Shown piece by piece: positions 17,153-25,835 of a stretch of DNA of 64,000 nucleotides. The stretch is from Actinomadura terrae. GTDB taxonomy: Bacteria; Actinomycetota; Actinomycetes; Streptosporangiales; Streptosporangiaceae. The notes below the pieces were generated by a model. That model was not told the origin of the DNA. It did no database searches and worked only from the letters and a program-made list of their open reading frames with translations. The position numbers and the translations under genes were made by a program. Location of the stretch: assembly GCF_022751215.1 (NCBI RefSeq), contig NZ_JAICDG010000008.1:303202-367201 (forward strand). Reading direction: 5' to 3'. Numbering within the stretch: position 1 is the first letter of the stretch; each line of letters opens with the position of its first letter.

Positions 17153-18490
17153 ATGGATCGCTGCGCCCTGTTCGTAGACGCCGGCTACCTCCTGGCCGAC
17201 GGTTCCATGGCGGTGCACGGAACCCGCCACCGCGAGACCGTTTCCTGGGACTTCGGCGGCCTCCTGCAACTGCTGAGCAACCTCGCGCGCGAACGCACCG
17301 GCGTCCCGCTGCTGCGCTGCTACTGGTACGAGGCCACGGTCGAGGGCAGGCGCTCGGCCGAGCATGAGGCGCTCGCCGACCTGCCGGGCCTGAAACTGCG
17401 GCTCGGACGCGTCCGCCCCGGCCGCCGCGAGGGCGTCGACATCGAGATCCACCGCGACCTGATGACGCTCGCCCGCCACGGCGCCCTCGCCGACGCCGTC
17501 GTCGTCAGCGGCGACGAGGACCTCGCCCAGGTCGTCGCCGACGCGCAGGACCTCGGCGTCCGCGTCACGGTCGTGCACGTCGCCGTCGACGGCAACTGGA
17601 CGATCTCCCGCGTGCTGCGGCAGGAGTGCGACGACCTCATCGAGATCGGCTCCGGCCACCTGCGGCCCTACGTCAACCTGCTCTCGGGCGCGGAGAGCCC
17701 CTCGTCGTCCTCGCTCGGGACGAGCCCGCTGTCCAACGGGCACGGCACCGGGACGAGCCCGATCGGCCCGCTGCGCACCACCTCCCAGCCCGGGCCGCCG
17801 CCCTCGACGCCGATCGTGGGGCAGCCGCCGATCCCGACGCCGTCCGTCCGCGACCTGGGCCCTGCGATGACGTCGAACTCCTCGCCGTCCGGCTCCTCGG
17901 CGGGCACCGGCCCGATGCCGCTGCCCCTGCCCGGCGGCTCGCTCGGCTCCTCCTTCGGCAACGCGACGACGCAGCCGCCCATGCCGCTCCAGGCCGCGCC
18001 GACGCCGAGCCCCCCGTCCACGACGGCGCCGGGCCCCTCGCGCCCGTCGCTGCCCTACAACTCGCCGATCCCGGCGCCGTCCCCGCCGCCGCCCCCGCAG
18101 TCGCCGCTGTCGTCGCAGCCCCTGCCGCTGCCGTCCAACCAGTCGCAGCCGATGTCGGCGCCGTCCGCGGGGCTCCAGAACCCGACGCCCGGCCCCTACA
18201 CCGGCCCGCAGCAGATCGCGCCCGTCCCGCCGCAGCAGAACACCCCCTCGCTCGCCGACGCGGTCAAGGCCGCGCACCAGGAGGGCCAGGACTTCGGCGA
18301 GTCCGTCGCCCGGGACGCCCCCGCGCTGTGGCTGGAGGCCGTGCTCGCGCGCAAGCCGCGCATGCCGTCCGACCTGGAGGCCCGGCTGCTCCAGGGCTCC
18401 TCGCTCCCGATCGACTTCCTCCTGCACGACGAGGTGCGGCATGCGCTGCGCCGCGGATTCTGGGACGCCCTCGAACGTTCCCGCAGGTGA
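17153..18490 (+). CDS. NYN-domain protein with Pro/Ser-rich linker
   Basis: The protein has 445 residues. Residues 1-180 are a NYN (PIN-like) nuclease domain: ALFVDAGYLLADG with the first catalytic Asp, GVDIEIHRDLMTLA, VVVSGDEDLAQVV with the paired acidic residues. Residues about 185-365 are a low-complexity Pro/Ser/Gln linker. The last 80 residues are a conserved helical segment ending LLHDEVRHALRRGFWDALER. This architecture is widespread in actinomycetes and predicted to act on RNA. The start at 17153 follows GAGGAAG. The TPR protein 90 nt downstream may be in the same unit. Confidence 0.85.
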   Translation: MDRCALFVDAGYLLADGSMAVHGTRHRETVSWDFGGLLQLLSNLARERTGVPLLRCYWYEATVEGRRSAEHEALADLPGLKLRLGRVRPGRREGVDIEIHRDLMTLARHGALADAVVVSGDEDLAQVVADAQDLGVRVTVVHVAVDGNWTISRVLRQECDDLIEIGSGHLRPYVNLLSGAESPSSSSLGTSPLSNGHGTGTSPIGPLRTTSQPGPPPSTPIVGQPPIPTPSVRDLGPAMTSNSSPSGSSAGTGPMPLPLPGGSLGSSFGNATTQPPMPLQAAPTPSPPSTTAPGPSRPSLPYNSPIPAPSPPPPPQSPLSSQPLPLPSNQSQPMSAPSAGLQNPTPGPYTGPQQIAPVPPQQNTPSLADAVKAAHQEGQDFGESVARDAPALWLEAVLARKPRMPSDLEARLLQGSSLPIDFLLHDEVRHALRRGFWDALERSRR

Positions 18491-18580
18491 AGGGCACCCG
18501 CCCTCCAGGTTCGCGTAGGTAATTCACGATCATCATCGATTCGCCCGCTTCGGCCGCCGGGTGCCGGGTAGCGTTGAAGC

Positions 18581-19225
18581 GTGACGCATGTGACGGAAGA
18601 CGATCTCGACGATCTGGAGTTCGACACCCTGCGCACCGGCGATCACATCTCGGCTGCCAGGCGGCTGTCCGAGCTGGCCGAGGCGGTGTCGGGCGGGGTC
18701 TCGCGCGCCAACGTGCTGCTGCGCGCGGGCGAGCAGTGGCAGCACGCGGGCGACCACGCGCGGGCGGCCGAGCTGTACCGCAAGGCGCTGGAGGACGGCG
18801 GCGAGGTCTACGGCGACCCGCGCGCCTATCTCGCCGACGCGCTCTTCGAGCTGGGCGAGCCCGATGAGGCCCGCCGCCTGGTCGAGCAGATCCGCGCCGA
18901 CCAGCCCCGCGACCCCGAGGTCTACCGGGCCGTCGCCGAGGTGCTGTACGCGCAGGGCGACACGTCCGGCGCGCACGAATGGGCCACGAGCGGCGCCGAC
19001 GTCGTCCTCGCCCTGCGCGACCGCGCCGTCGGCACCGGCATCGGCGGCGGACCCGACGAGCGCCCCGCGCCCGACACCCTGACGCCCGGCCCCGACGACG
19101 TCGCCATCGCCGAGGACAGCCTCGAAGCCCTTCTGCGCCTGCGCTACCGCGCCCGCATCGACCTCGGCCGCGCCGAGGACGACTACGACGCGCTGCTGGA
19201 CGACCTGCTGAAGAACGACGCCTGA
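18581..19225 (+). CDS. TPR-repeat protein
   Basis: This 214-residue acidic protein starts at GTG. TPR-like helix pairs are visible: ANVLLRAGEQWQHAGDHARAAELYRKALE, AYLADALFELGEPDEARRLVEQI, VYRAVAEVLYAQGDTSGAHEW. It ends in an acidic helix. It lacks catalytic motifs and a signal peptide and is probably an adaptor. It follows the NYN gene on the same strand, and its stop codon abuts the convergent hydrolase-like gene. Confidence 0.75.
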   Translation: MTHVTEDDLDDLEFDTLRTGDHISAARRLSELAEAVSGGVSRANVLLRAGEQWQHAGDHARAAELYRKALEDGGEVYGDPRAYLADALFELGEPDEARRLVEQIRADQPRDPEVYRAVAEVLYAQGDTSGAHEWATSGADVVLALRDRAVGTGIGGGPDERPAPDTLTPGPDDVAIAEDSLEALLRLRYRARIDLGRAEDDYDALLDDLLKNDA

Positions 19226-19726
19226 TCAGAGCGTGCTGACCAGCTCGCTCAACGCCTGCGCGACGGCGGCCGGCGGCTCGTGCTCCACGACCGCCCAGCC
19301 CCGCAGCCGCGCCTCCTTGACCGCCTGGTCATGCCCGGACGAGGCACTCCGATCGGCCTGCGTCCGCAGATAGCCGCAGGGCGCCTCAGGCCAGTCAGGC
19401 GGAATGCGATCGTCCTGCGGCCGGGGCAACGCGGCATCGACGAACACATACCCGCCGACCATCCGATGCGCCGCCCGCTGGGCCAGCGCGACCCCGGGTA
19501 GCAGCGGCCCCGCGTCCCCGTGCGCCACCAGCACGAGCGGCACGTCCGGCCCGGTCGCCGTGATGATCAGCGAGACCCGCGCGACGTACCCGGGCCCGAC
19601 GTCCGCCACGTCCGGCGCGATCACGTCGAGCCCGTAGGAACGCAGCATCTCCGGCAGGTCCCCCCACGAAGAAGCGGAAGCGCCGGGCGCATGCAGCAGG
19701 ACGAGGGTTCCGGGGGTCACGTCCAC
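19226..19726 (-). CDS. Alpha/beta-hydrolase-like protein, short
   Basis: This 166-residue protein has an alpha/beta-hydrolase start (TLVLLHAPGASASSW as the oxyanion loop region, then GLDVIAPDVADVG and VPLVLVAHGDAG). The nucleophile elbow GxSxG is replaced by AHGDAG, with Asp instead of Ser, and the protein is much shorter than functional family members (about 250 aa). It may be a non-catalytic relative. It is convergent with the TPR gene (adjacent stops) and divergent from pyrE. Confidence 0.6.
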   Translation of the reverse strand: MDVTPGTLVLLHAPGASASSWGDLPEMLRSYGLDVIAPDVADVGPGYVARVSLIITATGPDVPLVLVAHGDAGPLLPGVALAQRAAHRMVGGYVFVDAALPRPQDDRIPPDWPEAPCGYLRTQADRSASSGHDQAVKEARLRGWAVVEHEPPAAVAQALSELVSTL

Positions 19727-19782
19727 ATCCTCGTCATGCCCTCACCGTAGCGAACCCCGGCGGGCCCAATAGGGTTCCTCCC

Positions 19783-20316
19783 GTGAGCGATCGTGATGAC
19801 CTGCTGAACGCAATCAATGACAAGGCCGTCGTGCACGGCGACTTCGTGCTGTCCTCCGGCAAGCGCGCCTCCTGGTACGTGGACCTGCGCCGCGTGACCC
19901 TGGACGGCGCGATCGCGCCGCTCGTCGGCCGGGTGATGCTCGACGCGACGGCCGACCTCGACTTCGAGGCCGTCGGCGGCCTGACCCTGGGCGCCGACCC
20001 AGTCGCGACCGCGATGCTGCACGCCGCCGCCGCCCGGGGCCGCCGCCTGGACGCGTTCGTCGTCCGCAAGGCGGGCAAGGCCCATGGCCTGCAACGCCGG
20101 ATCGAGGGCCCGGACGTCAAGGGCCGCCGCGTCCTCGCGGTAGAGGACACCTCGACCACGGGCGGCAGCGTCCTGACGGCCGTAGACGCCCTACGCGAAG
20201 CAGGCGCCGAGGTAGTAGCCGTAGCGACAATCCTGGAACGCGGCGCCGCCGACCGAATCGCCGCCGAAAACCTCGAATACCGCCACCCCTACGCCATCAC
20301 CGACCTCTCCCTCTAA
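19783..20316 (+). CDS. pyrE: Orotate phosphoribosyltransferase
   Basis: This 177-residue PRTase starts at GTG. It has KAVVHGDFVLSSGKRASWYVDLRR, the flexible catalytic loop region VVRKAGKAHGLQRRIEG, and the PRPP-binding motif VLAVEDTSTTGGSVLTAV. Orotate plus PRPP gives OMP, the fifth step of pyrimidine synthesis. It stands alone here, away from other pyr genes, which is common in actinobacteria. The stop overlaps that of the convergent phosphoesterase gene. Confidence 0.94.
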   Translation: MSDRDDLLNAINDKAVVHGDFVLSSGKRASWYVDLRRVTLDGAIAPLVGRVMLDATADLDFEAVGGLTLGADPVATAMLHAAAARGRRLDAFVVRKAGKAHGLQRRIEGPDVKGRRVLAVEDTSTTGGSVLTAVDALREAGAEVVAVATILERGAADRIAAENLEYRHPYAITDLSL

Positions 20317-21191
20317 CCCGGCAACGGGCCGCCGATCAGCGCGGCCAGGTCGAGCCGATCGCCGCAAACGTCGGCGAGCCACGAATCGTGGACGTACTCG
20401 AACTCGTGGGTGCGCGTGTCGAACAGCCCGATACTGCCCGGCGCGACCTGCTGACGGGGATTGACCGGCGTCGAGTCCCTCAGGTTGCGCTTGGGCGGAA
20501 TGAGCTGGGCGAGGGCGTAGGAGACCGTCGTCCCATAGCGGCGTGGCCCGTTCTGATGGTGGTAGTGCCCGCTGACGTGCAGGCGAGGCTGAAGGTGCTC
20601 GATGAGGCGACTCAGTTTCCTCGACCCCTGCGTGACCCCACGGTGAGAAGACATGCCGTACGGCCCGTCATGGGTGACCAGAACATCCACGCTCCCAGGC
20701 TCGACGGCCAGAAGAGAGTCGTAGGCGTCCGGGTCGAGGTCCATATAGCCGTCCAGCTCGACCTTCCCCAAAAACGCCACTCGCTGCCCCGCGACCTCGG
20801 CGATGTGCCCGCAGACGACATGCTGCAAGACGCCTAGGGGGTCCACGGGCGTCACAGCGCCACGCCCCCGATGCAGCTCCGCGAGCCATTCGTGGTCCTC
20901 ATGATTACCGCTGAGGAAGAGCAGCGGGGGAATCTCCTCAAGCGCCATACGAACGCCCTCACCCAGCCGCGAAGAGGGATCCAACAGGCGAAAGAAATCA
21001 CTCTGTGCCGGACCCTCGGCGCCGAACCGGCGACTGGGCTCGTCCCACCGCTCAGCCGAGGGAAAGGCACCCATATCCCCGACCTGGATCACAGCGTCCA
21101 GCCTGATCCCCCGACGCCGGGCCAGCAGCACGGCCGCCCCTAACGCATGCAACACACACCCATGCACATCACCGATGAACGCAACCTTCAT
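20313..21191 (-). CDS. Calcineurin-like metallophosphoesterase
   Basis: This 292-residue protein has the metallophosphoesterase motifs GDVHGC, QVGDMGAF, SGNHEDHEW, VTHDGPYG and VSGHYHH in order. This is a full set of metal ligands. The start at 21191 is the MKVAFIGDVHG methionine; the frame opens four codons earlier. There is no signal peptide. It is convergent with pyrE, overlapping by 4 nt. The substrate is unknown. Confidence 0.88.
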   Translation of the reverse strand: MKVAFIGDVHGCVLHALGAAVLLARRRGIRLDAVIQVGDMGAFPSAERWDEPSRRFGAEGPAQSDFFRLLDPSSRLGEGVRMALEEIPPLLFLSGNHEDHEWLAELHRGRGAVTPVDPLGVLQHVVCGHIAEVAGQRVAFLGKVELDGYMDLDPDAYDSLLAVEPGSVDVLVTHDGPYGMSSHRGVTQGSRKLSRLIEHLQPRLHVSGHYHHQNGPRRYGTTVSYALAQLIPPKRNLRDSTPVNPRQQVAPGSIGLFDTRTHEFEYVHDSWLADVCGDRLDLAALIGGPLPG

Positions 21192-21335
21192 CCCGACCTC
21201 CACGACCTAGTTGGGCGGATAGGCGAGCTTACGCGGCGGAGCTGTCGGCCGGGTTACGGCCCATGACCGCGCCGCATCGCGGTTGGGAGGTCGCCCGCAG
21301 TAATCCGTTTCGGGTGACCAGGGCTCTCTGCCAGC

Positions 21336-21920
21336 ATGAGGCCCATGCGTCACCCCTTTGACACGCTGGACTGGCCGATCCCCACCGCCCGACTCCTGTT
21401 GCGCCGGGCCACCCCCGACGACCTGGACGCGACCTGGACCTTCCGGCAACTGCCGGAGACTCAGGAATGGATCGGGGCCGCCCCGGCGACGTACGACGAC
21501 TACCGTGAGCACTTTCTCCGCGAGGAGCGGCTCGCGGACCTGCTCATCGTCGAACTGGACGGCCGGGTGATCGGCGATCTGACGCTGCGGGTCCAGGACG
21601 CTTGGGCCCAGAAGGAGGTCGCCGACCAGGCGAAAAGCGTCCAAGGAGAGCTCGGGTGGACGTTGGATCCCGCCTACGGCGGCAAAGGCTACGCCACCGA
21701 AGCGGTACGCGCCCTCATCGACCTCGCCTTCGGGAGGCTCGGCCTGCGTCGCCTGTGCGCCGACTGCTTCTACGACAACGAACCCTCGTGGCGGCTGATG
21801 GAACGGCTCGGGATGCGCCGCGAGCAGCACACGGTGAAGGACTCTCTCCACCGCACCAGGGGATGGCTCGACGGCCTCTCATACGCGCTCCTGGCCGAGG
21901 AATGGCCCGTTCCCGAGTAA
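21336..21920 (+). CDS. GNAT-family N-acetyltransferase
   Basis: This 194-residue protein belongs to the RimJ-like branch: TARLLLRRATPDDLDATW at the start, VIGDLTLRVQ, ELGWTLDPAYGGKGYATEAVRALIDLAF as the acetyl-CoA loop, and DNEPSWRLMERLGMRRE. Members acetylate protein N-termini or small amines. The target is unknown. Two possible ATGs exist (21336 and 21345). A terminator follows immediately. Confidence 0.9.
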   Translation: MRPMRHPFDTLDWPIPTARLLLRRATPDDLDATWTFRQLPETQEWIGAAPATYDDYREHFLREERLADLLIVELDGRVIGDLTLRVQDAWAQKEVADQAKSVQGELGWTLDPAYGGKGYATEAVRALIDLAFGRLGLRRLCADCFYDNEPSWRLMERLGMRREQHTVKDSLHRTRGWLDGLSYALLAEEWPVPE

Positions 21921-21955
21921 CTGTCCGACCTCAGTAGAGGCGGCTTTTCGGACAG
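21921..21955 (+). terminator. Terminator after the GNAT gene
   Basis: CTGTCCGA (21921-21928) and TCGGACAG (21948-21955) form an 8-bp stem, followed by TTTGA. It begins at the first base after the stop codon. Confidence 0.6.
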
Positions 21956-22237
21956 TTTGAAGCGGAATATTCACAATATGCCGTGCTTCCGCCTTGTGGT
22001 AGATCGGCCGCATATAGCGCGGATCGTGGATCGCGCCTGCTGTCGTTGCCGTCTTTACCTTCCTGCTGTTACTAACTGCAACTTCACCGCCGACGAAGTG
22101 TATGTGCGGTGGCTTTTCTGAAATCGACTCCAAGCGGCGCTCATGGCGCTACGGTTGGTCACAAGTGAGGCGGTGCGTATGTCGCACAAGTTCGCGCTGC
22201 CCTCCACAAGTTTCTGTGGAATCGGGAGGTTCCCCGG
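21956..22237 (+). promoter_or_regulatory. AT-richer upstream region of the XRE-DUF397 operon
   Basis: The stretch holds no gene. It is clearly less GC-rich than its surroundings and includes the dyad ATATT-CAC-AATAT near 21969-21981. The promoter of the XRE operon must lie here, but I cannot place its -35 and -10 boxes with confidence. Confidence 0.35.
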
Positions 22238-23095
22238 ATGATGACCACCCCTGAGCCCCACCCCGACCCCGAGGTCGAACTCACCGCGGACACCACGGCG
22301 CGCGAACTGTTCATCTACCACCTCAAACGGCTCCGCGAGGAGCGGAAGGTCTCCCAGAACACGGTGGCCAACGCCATCTACGTGTCGGCCAGCCTCGTCG
22401 GCGCCATCGAGGTCGGCACCCGGACGCCGAGCCCGGCCGTCGCCCGGGGTCTGGACAAGTACTTCGAGCTGGGTTGCTTCTTCACCTGGTTGCAGCCCCG
22501 CGTCGTCGAGGAGATCGGGCTGCCCGCCGACTTCCCGGTCTTCATCGAGGTCGAGGGCGAAGCCACGATCATTTCGGTCTACGAGAACACCGTGGTCATG
22601 GGCCTGTTCCAGGTGGAAGATTACGCTCGGGCGGTCCTGGAGAGGGCCACGCCCCCCGACAAGCTCGATGACGTGGTCGCGACTCGCCTCCAGCGGCAGG
22701 AGATCCTGGACAGGGAGAATCCGCCGCAGGTCGTGTTCGTGGTGGACGAGTACGCACTCCACCGCAAGTACGGAGACCGCGAGACGCGGATCGCCCAGTA
22801 CGAACACCTGTTGGAGTTGATGCAGCGCCCCAACATCGCGATCTACGTGGTCCCCGACCGGGGCGAGGTCGCCCCCGAAGTAGCGTTCCAGCTTTTGAAG
22901 AATTCCGATGGGACGGTCACTGGGTACTATGAAGGCCCGCGAGGACGAGGCAGAATGCTCGATGAACCCCGGTACGTCAATGAGCTTCAGGCGCTGTTCG
23001 AGCGTATCCGGGCGAGTGCACTGTCGGCCGCCGACTCGGAGCTTTACCTCCGCGGTCTGCTCGAAACACTGAAGGAAGAGAATGAAGAACACTGA
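22238..23095 (+). CDS. XRE-family regulator with DUF5753 domain
   Basis: This 285-residue protein has an HTH near residues 25-80 (FIYHLKRLREERKVSQNTVA, SASLVGAIEVGTRTPS) followed by DUF5753 from about 105 (SVYENTVVMGLFQVEDYARAVL, VVPDRGEVAPEVAF, YYEGPRGRGRMLDEP). It is the intact version of the regulator split at 1770-2573. It is followed by two DUF397 genes that overlap head to tail. The DUF397 partner is expected to modulate it. The ATG follows GGGAGG. Confidence 0.92.
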   Translation: MMTTPEPHPDPEVELTADTTARELFIYHLKRLREERKVSQNTVANAIYVSASLVGAIEVGTRTPSPAVARGLDKYFELGCFFTWLQPRVVEEIGLPADFPVFIEVEGEATIISVYENTVVMGLFQVEDYARAVLERATPPDKLDDVVATRLQRQEILDRENPPQVVFVVDEYALHRKYGDRETRIAQYEHLLELMQRPNIAIYVVPDRGEVAPEVAFQLLKNSDGTVTGYYEGPRGRGRMLDEPRYVNELQALFERIRASALSAADSELYLRGLLETLKEENEEH

Positions 23096-23291
23096 CTTCT
23101 CCTCTGCCGTCTGGCGTAAGAGCAGTCACAGCGGCGGTGCATCGGGCGAGTGTGTCGAGGTCGCGGGTGCCCCTGGTGTGGTCGGGCTGCGTGACAGCAA
23201 GGACCCGGACGGTCCGAAGCTGGTCGTCGGGCGTGCAGCGTTCCTCGGCCTGATCTCGCTGATCAAGGACGACGAGAATGAAGAACACTGA
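23082..23291 (+). CDS. DUF397 protein, first tandem copy
   Basis: This 69-residue DUF397 protein has VWRKSSHSGG, ECVEVAGA, GLRDSKDPDGP and a closing FLGLISLIKDDENEEH. It begins 14 nt inside the XRE gene, through the shared string encoding ENEEH-stop in one frame and MKNT in the other. It ends with the same NEEH string and overlaps the next DUF397 gene by 14 nt in the same way. The overlap junction has therefore been copied with the gene. Confidence 0.9.
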   Translation: MKNTDFSSAVWRKSSHSGGASGECVEVAGAPGVVGLRDSKDPDGPKLVVGRAAFLGLISLIKDDENEEH

Positions 23292-23502
23292 GTTCGCCTC
23301 TGCCATCTGGCGTAAGAGCAGCCACAGCGGCGGCGTTTCGGATGAGTGTGTCGAGGTCGCGGGCGTACGAAGTGTGATTGCGCTGCGTGACAGCAAGGAC
23401 CCGAACGGCCCGAGGCTGGTCGTGGGCCGTGAAGTGTTCCTCAGCCTGGTCTCGCGGATCAAGAAGGACGGGTCTGCGGTGCTGCGGGCGGGGGAAGGCT
23501 GA
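23278..23502 (+). CDS. DUF397 protein, second tandem copy
   Basis: This 74-residue DUF397 protein is a tandem duplicate of the gene before it (IWRKSSHSGG, ECVEVAGV, ALRDSKDPNGPRLVVGREVFL). It differs at the C-terminus, where KKDGSAVLRAGEG replaces the NEEH tail. Stop codons of this gene and of the convergent SDR remnant are 4 nt apart. Two copies may allow two different partner interactions with one XRE protein (inference). Confidence 0.9.
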   Translation: MKNTEFASAIWRKSSHSGGVSDECVEVAGVRSVIALRDSKDPNGPRLVVGREVFLSLVSRIKKDGSAVLRAGEG

Positions 23503-23506
23503 CGGA

Positions 23507-24188
23507 TTACTTGTACTGGGCTACCAGGGTGCGGAAGGCGTCCAGGTCGCCTATGACTTCCTCGGGCTGGGCCCGTTGCTGGTGCATGCGGTAGTAGCGG
23601 GCGCCGATGTGCGCGGTGTCGTCTGGGGTAATCCCTGTGGCGATGGTGACTGTGCCCTGCGTAGATGCCGTGTGGTTTCAGTTCGGCGTGAAGGGTGTGC
23701 GCCCAGTTTCGTAGCGCCGCCATGGCCATGCCCACGTTCGCCAGGAAGGGCGCGGGGATGGTGGACGAGACGCCCGTCGTCAGCAGGACGGTGCCGGTGC
23801 CGCGTGCTCGCATGTCCGGGAGCACCTCGCGGACGGCGGTGATCGCTCCCAATACGTGGAGGTCCAGTTGGGCCGTTGCCGATTCGGTTGTGGTGTCCAC
23901 CGCGTGGGTGATCGGGCCGGTCGGGCTGGGGCTGTATTCGAGGGCGTCGATCGGGCCCAGGGTTTCTCGGGCCGAGTTCAGAGCGGCGACCAGGGCTGAG
24001 CGGTCGCGGATGTCGGCGGGGAACGCGGTGGCCTGGACGTCCTCGGCGGCCAGGTCGGCGACCAGGGCGTCCAGTTTCTCCTTGGTGCGGGCGATCAGTC
24101 CTACCCGGAAGCCCGCGCGGCCGAACGCGCGGGCCACCCCCATGCCCAGCCCGGGGCCGGCGCCGACGATGACGAGTGTCCTGCTCAC
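23507..24188 (-). pseudogene. Frameshifted short-chain dehydrogenase
   Basis: The N-terminal 178 residues read as an SDR (VIVGAGPGLGMGVARAFGRAGF, LIARTKEKLD, PIDALEYSPSP, TGVSSTIPAPFLANVGMAMAALRNW). At about 23653-23658 the frame breaks after KPHGIYAG. One base over restores the family C-terminus (TVTIATGITPDD ... VAQYK) and the proper stop at 23507. One extra G in a run explains it. The gene is divergent from an HxlR regulator that should control it. Without the shift the enzyme would be about 227 aa. A sequencing error is possible. Confidence 0.8.
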
Positions 24189-24221
24189 AGGGTGTTCCTT
24201 CCGTCATGCTTACCCTTTGTT

Positions 24222-24246
24222 CGTAGCAGCATGGCCTGTTACTACG
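24222..24246. promoter_or_regulatory. HxlR-type operator
   Basis: CGTAGCAGCA (24222-24231) and TGTTACTACG (24237-24246) form an imperfect inverted repeat (8 of 10 pairs) in the divergent gap between the SDR and HxlR genes. GTAGnnAC...GTnnCTAC dyads are typical of this family. Confidence 0.65.
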
Positions 24247-24297
24247 ATGTTGATCAAGAAGGCACATTCGTGTCAGTACCGGACATGGAGGTAACCC

Positions 24298-24663
24298 ATG
24301 CGGGGCGTCGCCGAGTCGGAGGAGGACGTCTGCCGGGAGGTCCTCCAGATCCTCGCGCTGATCGGCGACAAGTGGACGATCCTCGTCGTGGGGCAGCTCC
24401 GCACCCGCACCATGCGCTTCGGCGAGCTGCACCGGGCCGTCACCGGCATCTCCCAGCGCATGCTCACCCGGACGTTGCGGCAGCTCGAACGCGACGGGCT
24501 CGTGACGCGTACCGTCCATGCCGCCGTCCCGCCTCGGGTGGAGTACGCGCTCACCGAGCTTGGGCTGACGCTCCTGGGCTCCTTGACGGCCGTGGGTGAC
24601 TGGGCCGTCGAGCACCGGCGGCAGATCACTGAGAACCGCCGCCGCTACGACGCCGAGTCGTAG
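24298..24663 (+). CDS. HxlR-family transcriptional regulator
   Basis: This 121-residue winged-helix protein has ILALIGDKWTILVVGQLRTRTMRFGEL, HRAVTGISQRMLTRTLRQLERDGL and VTRTVHAAVPPRVEYALTELG, which is the HxlR signature. It has one Cys near the N-terminus (EEDVCREV) in the place used for aldehyde/redox sensing in some members. It is divergent from the frameshifted SDR. Its last 19 nt overlap the convergent hydrolase gene. Confidence 0.93.
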   Translation: MRGVAESEEDVCREVLQILALIGDKWTILVVGQLRTRTMRFGELHRAVTGISQRMLTRTLRQLERDGLVTRTVHAAVPPRVEYALTELGLTLLGSLTAVGDWAVEHRRQITENRRRYDAES

Positions 24664-25442
24664 GTCAGGAAGGTTGTGACGGCGGCGGCGAAGCCGTCGG
24701 GGTCGGTGGTGTGGACGAAGTGGTCGCCGTCCAGCTCGGCGAGCCGGGTGTTGGGACGCCGGGTCACGATCTCCTTGCCTTCCTCGGGGGTGATGACCTG
24801 GCTGTCGCGGGCGAGGACGAACAGGGCGGGGCAGGTGGTGGACGTCCAGTCGGCCCAGTGGTCGCCGTGCGTTCCCTGTTCCGAGGTGATGGTGTCCTGG
24901 GGGTGGAACGGCAGGCGCCAGCCGCCGTCCGGGGTGGGGCGCAGCTTGTCGCCGAGCATCGGGGCCAGCGGGCCGATGGCGTCCAGGAGTGCCTGGCGGT
25001 CCGGGGCGGTGTAGGGCATCGACAGCACGAACGACAGGGCGCTGGGGCCGTCGTCGAGATCGCAGACCGGTCCCTCGACGTTGACGATGGCCGTCACGCG
25101 GTCGGGGTGGCGGGCGGCGATCTGGTAGGCGGTGATGCCGCCGCCGGAGTGGCCGAGGGTCACGGCCTGCTCGATCCCCAGGTGGTCCAGAAGCGCGATC
25201 GCGTCGTTGACGTAGTCGTCGCGGGTGTAGGTGGCGGCTCGGTCGGAGTCGCCGTGTCCGCGCTGGTCGGGTGCGATGACCCGCCACTGCGGCGCCAGTG
25301 CTTCGGCCAGCCGCGCCCAGGTCTGGCCCTCGTAGAGGTGGCCGTGCAGCGCGAGCAGCGGTCGGCCGGGCCCACCGAAGTCCAGGTAGGAGAGTCGGCG
25401 GCCGTCGATGTGAAGCTCGTCGCGGGTGTTGGTGCCGTTCAT
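24645..25442 (-). CDS. Alpha/beta-fold hydrolase
   Basis: This 265-residue protein has the oxyanion region LLALHGHLYEGQTW, DQRGHGDSD, nucleophile GHSGGG, and the late PALFVLARDSQVI and DGDHFVHTTDPDGF (catalytic Asp and His). This is a complete catalytic triad. The start at 25442 is chosen for the GGAGG 8 nt upstream; the frame continues to 25493. Likely an esterase or epoxide-hydrolase-like enzyme. No pathway is suggested by context. Confidence 0.88.
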   Translation of the reverse strand: MNGTNTRDELHIDGRRLSYLDFGGPGRPLLALHGHLYEGQTWARLAEALAPQWRVIAPDQRGHGDSDRAATYTRDDYVNDAIALLDHLGIEQAVTLGHSGGGITAYQIAARHPDRVTAIVNVEGPVCDLDDGPSALSFVLSMPYTAPDRQALLDAIGPLAPMLGDKLRPTPDGGWRLPFHPQDTITSEQGTHGDHWADWTSTTCPALFVLARDSQVITPEEGKEIVTRRPNTRLAELDGDHFVHTTDPDGFAAAVTTFLTYDSAS

Positions 25443-25529
25443 GGTCGAACCTCCGTCAGGTGTCCGTCTCGATGAACAGCACTCTGTCCGCACCCGCTGA
25501 CCATGGACGCACCGGCCGCTGACGGTCGC

Positions 25530-25805
25530 TCACCTTCTCGGTGCGCGAGTGTTCTTGGCGGCGGTCAGTTCGCAGCGGCCGTCCTTGCAGGTGCGTTCCA
25601 GGCGGCCTCTGGAAAGGGTTTGGATCAGGCCGATCGTCCAGCAGGTCGGGCAGCCGCGTAGGGCCAGCAGGCCGATCGGGGCCAGGAGGAGGGTGGCGGG
25701 GCCCCACAGCGGTAGGAGGGCGAATGCGGCGATCAGGGCGCCGAATCCCACTGCGCCGCGTAGCAGGTGGCGGGGGAGGGAGGTGCTTGCGAAGCCGTCG
25801 GCCAT
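25530..25805 (-). CDS. Small membrane protein with CPxC motif
   Basis: This 91-residue protein has a hydrophobic stretch around residues 14-50 (HLLRGAVGFGALIAAFALLP, then GPATLLLAPIGLLALRG), probably two membrane segments, followed by CPTCWTIGLIQTL and a Cys-containing tail CKDGRC. The CPxC pair at the membrane edge is suggestive of a redox or metal role. It has an upstream promoter motif shared with the small ECF sigma operon at 30.1 kb, so it is probably a target of that sigma factor. The family name is not known to me. Confidence 0.7.
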   Translation of the reverse strand: MADGFASTSLPRHLLRGAVGFGALIAAFALLPLWGPATLLLAPIGLLALRGCPTCWTIGLIQTLSRGRLERTCKDGRCELTAAKNTRAPRR

Positions 25806-25835
25806 CGTCGTGTCCTTCCGTGGGGAGGGTGGCTT

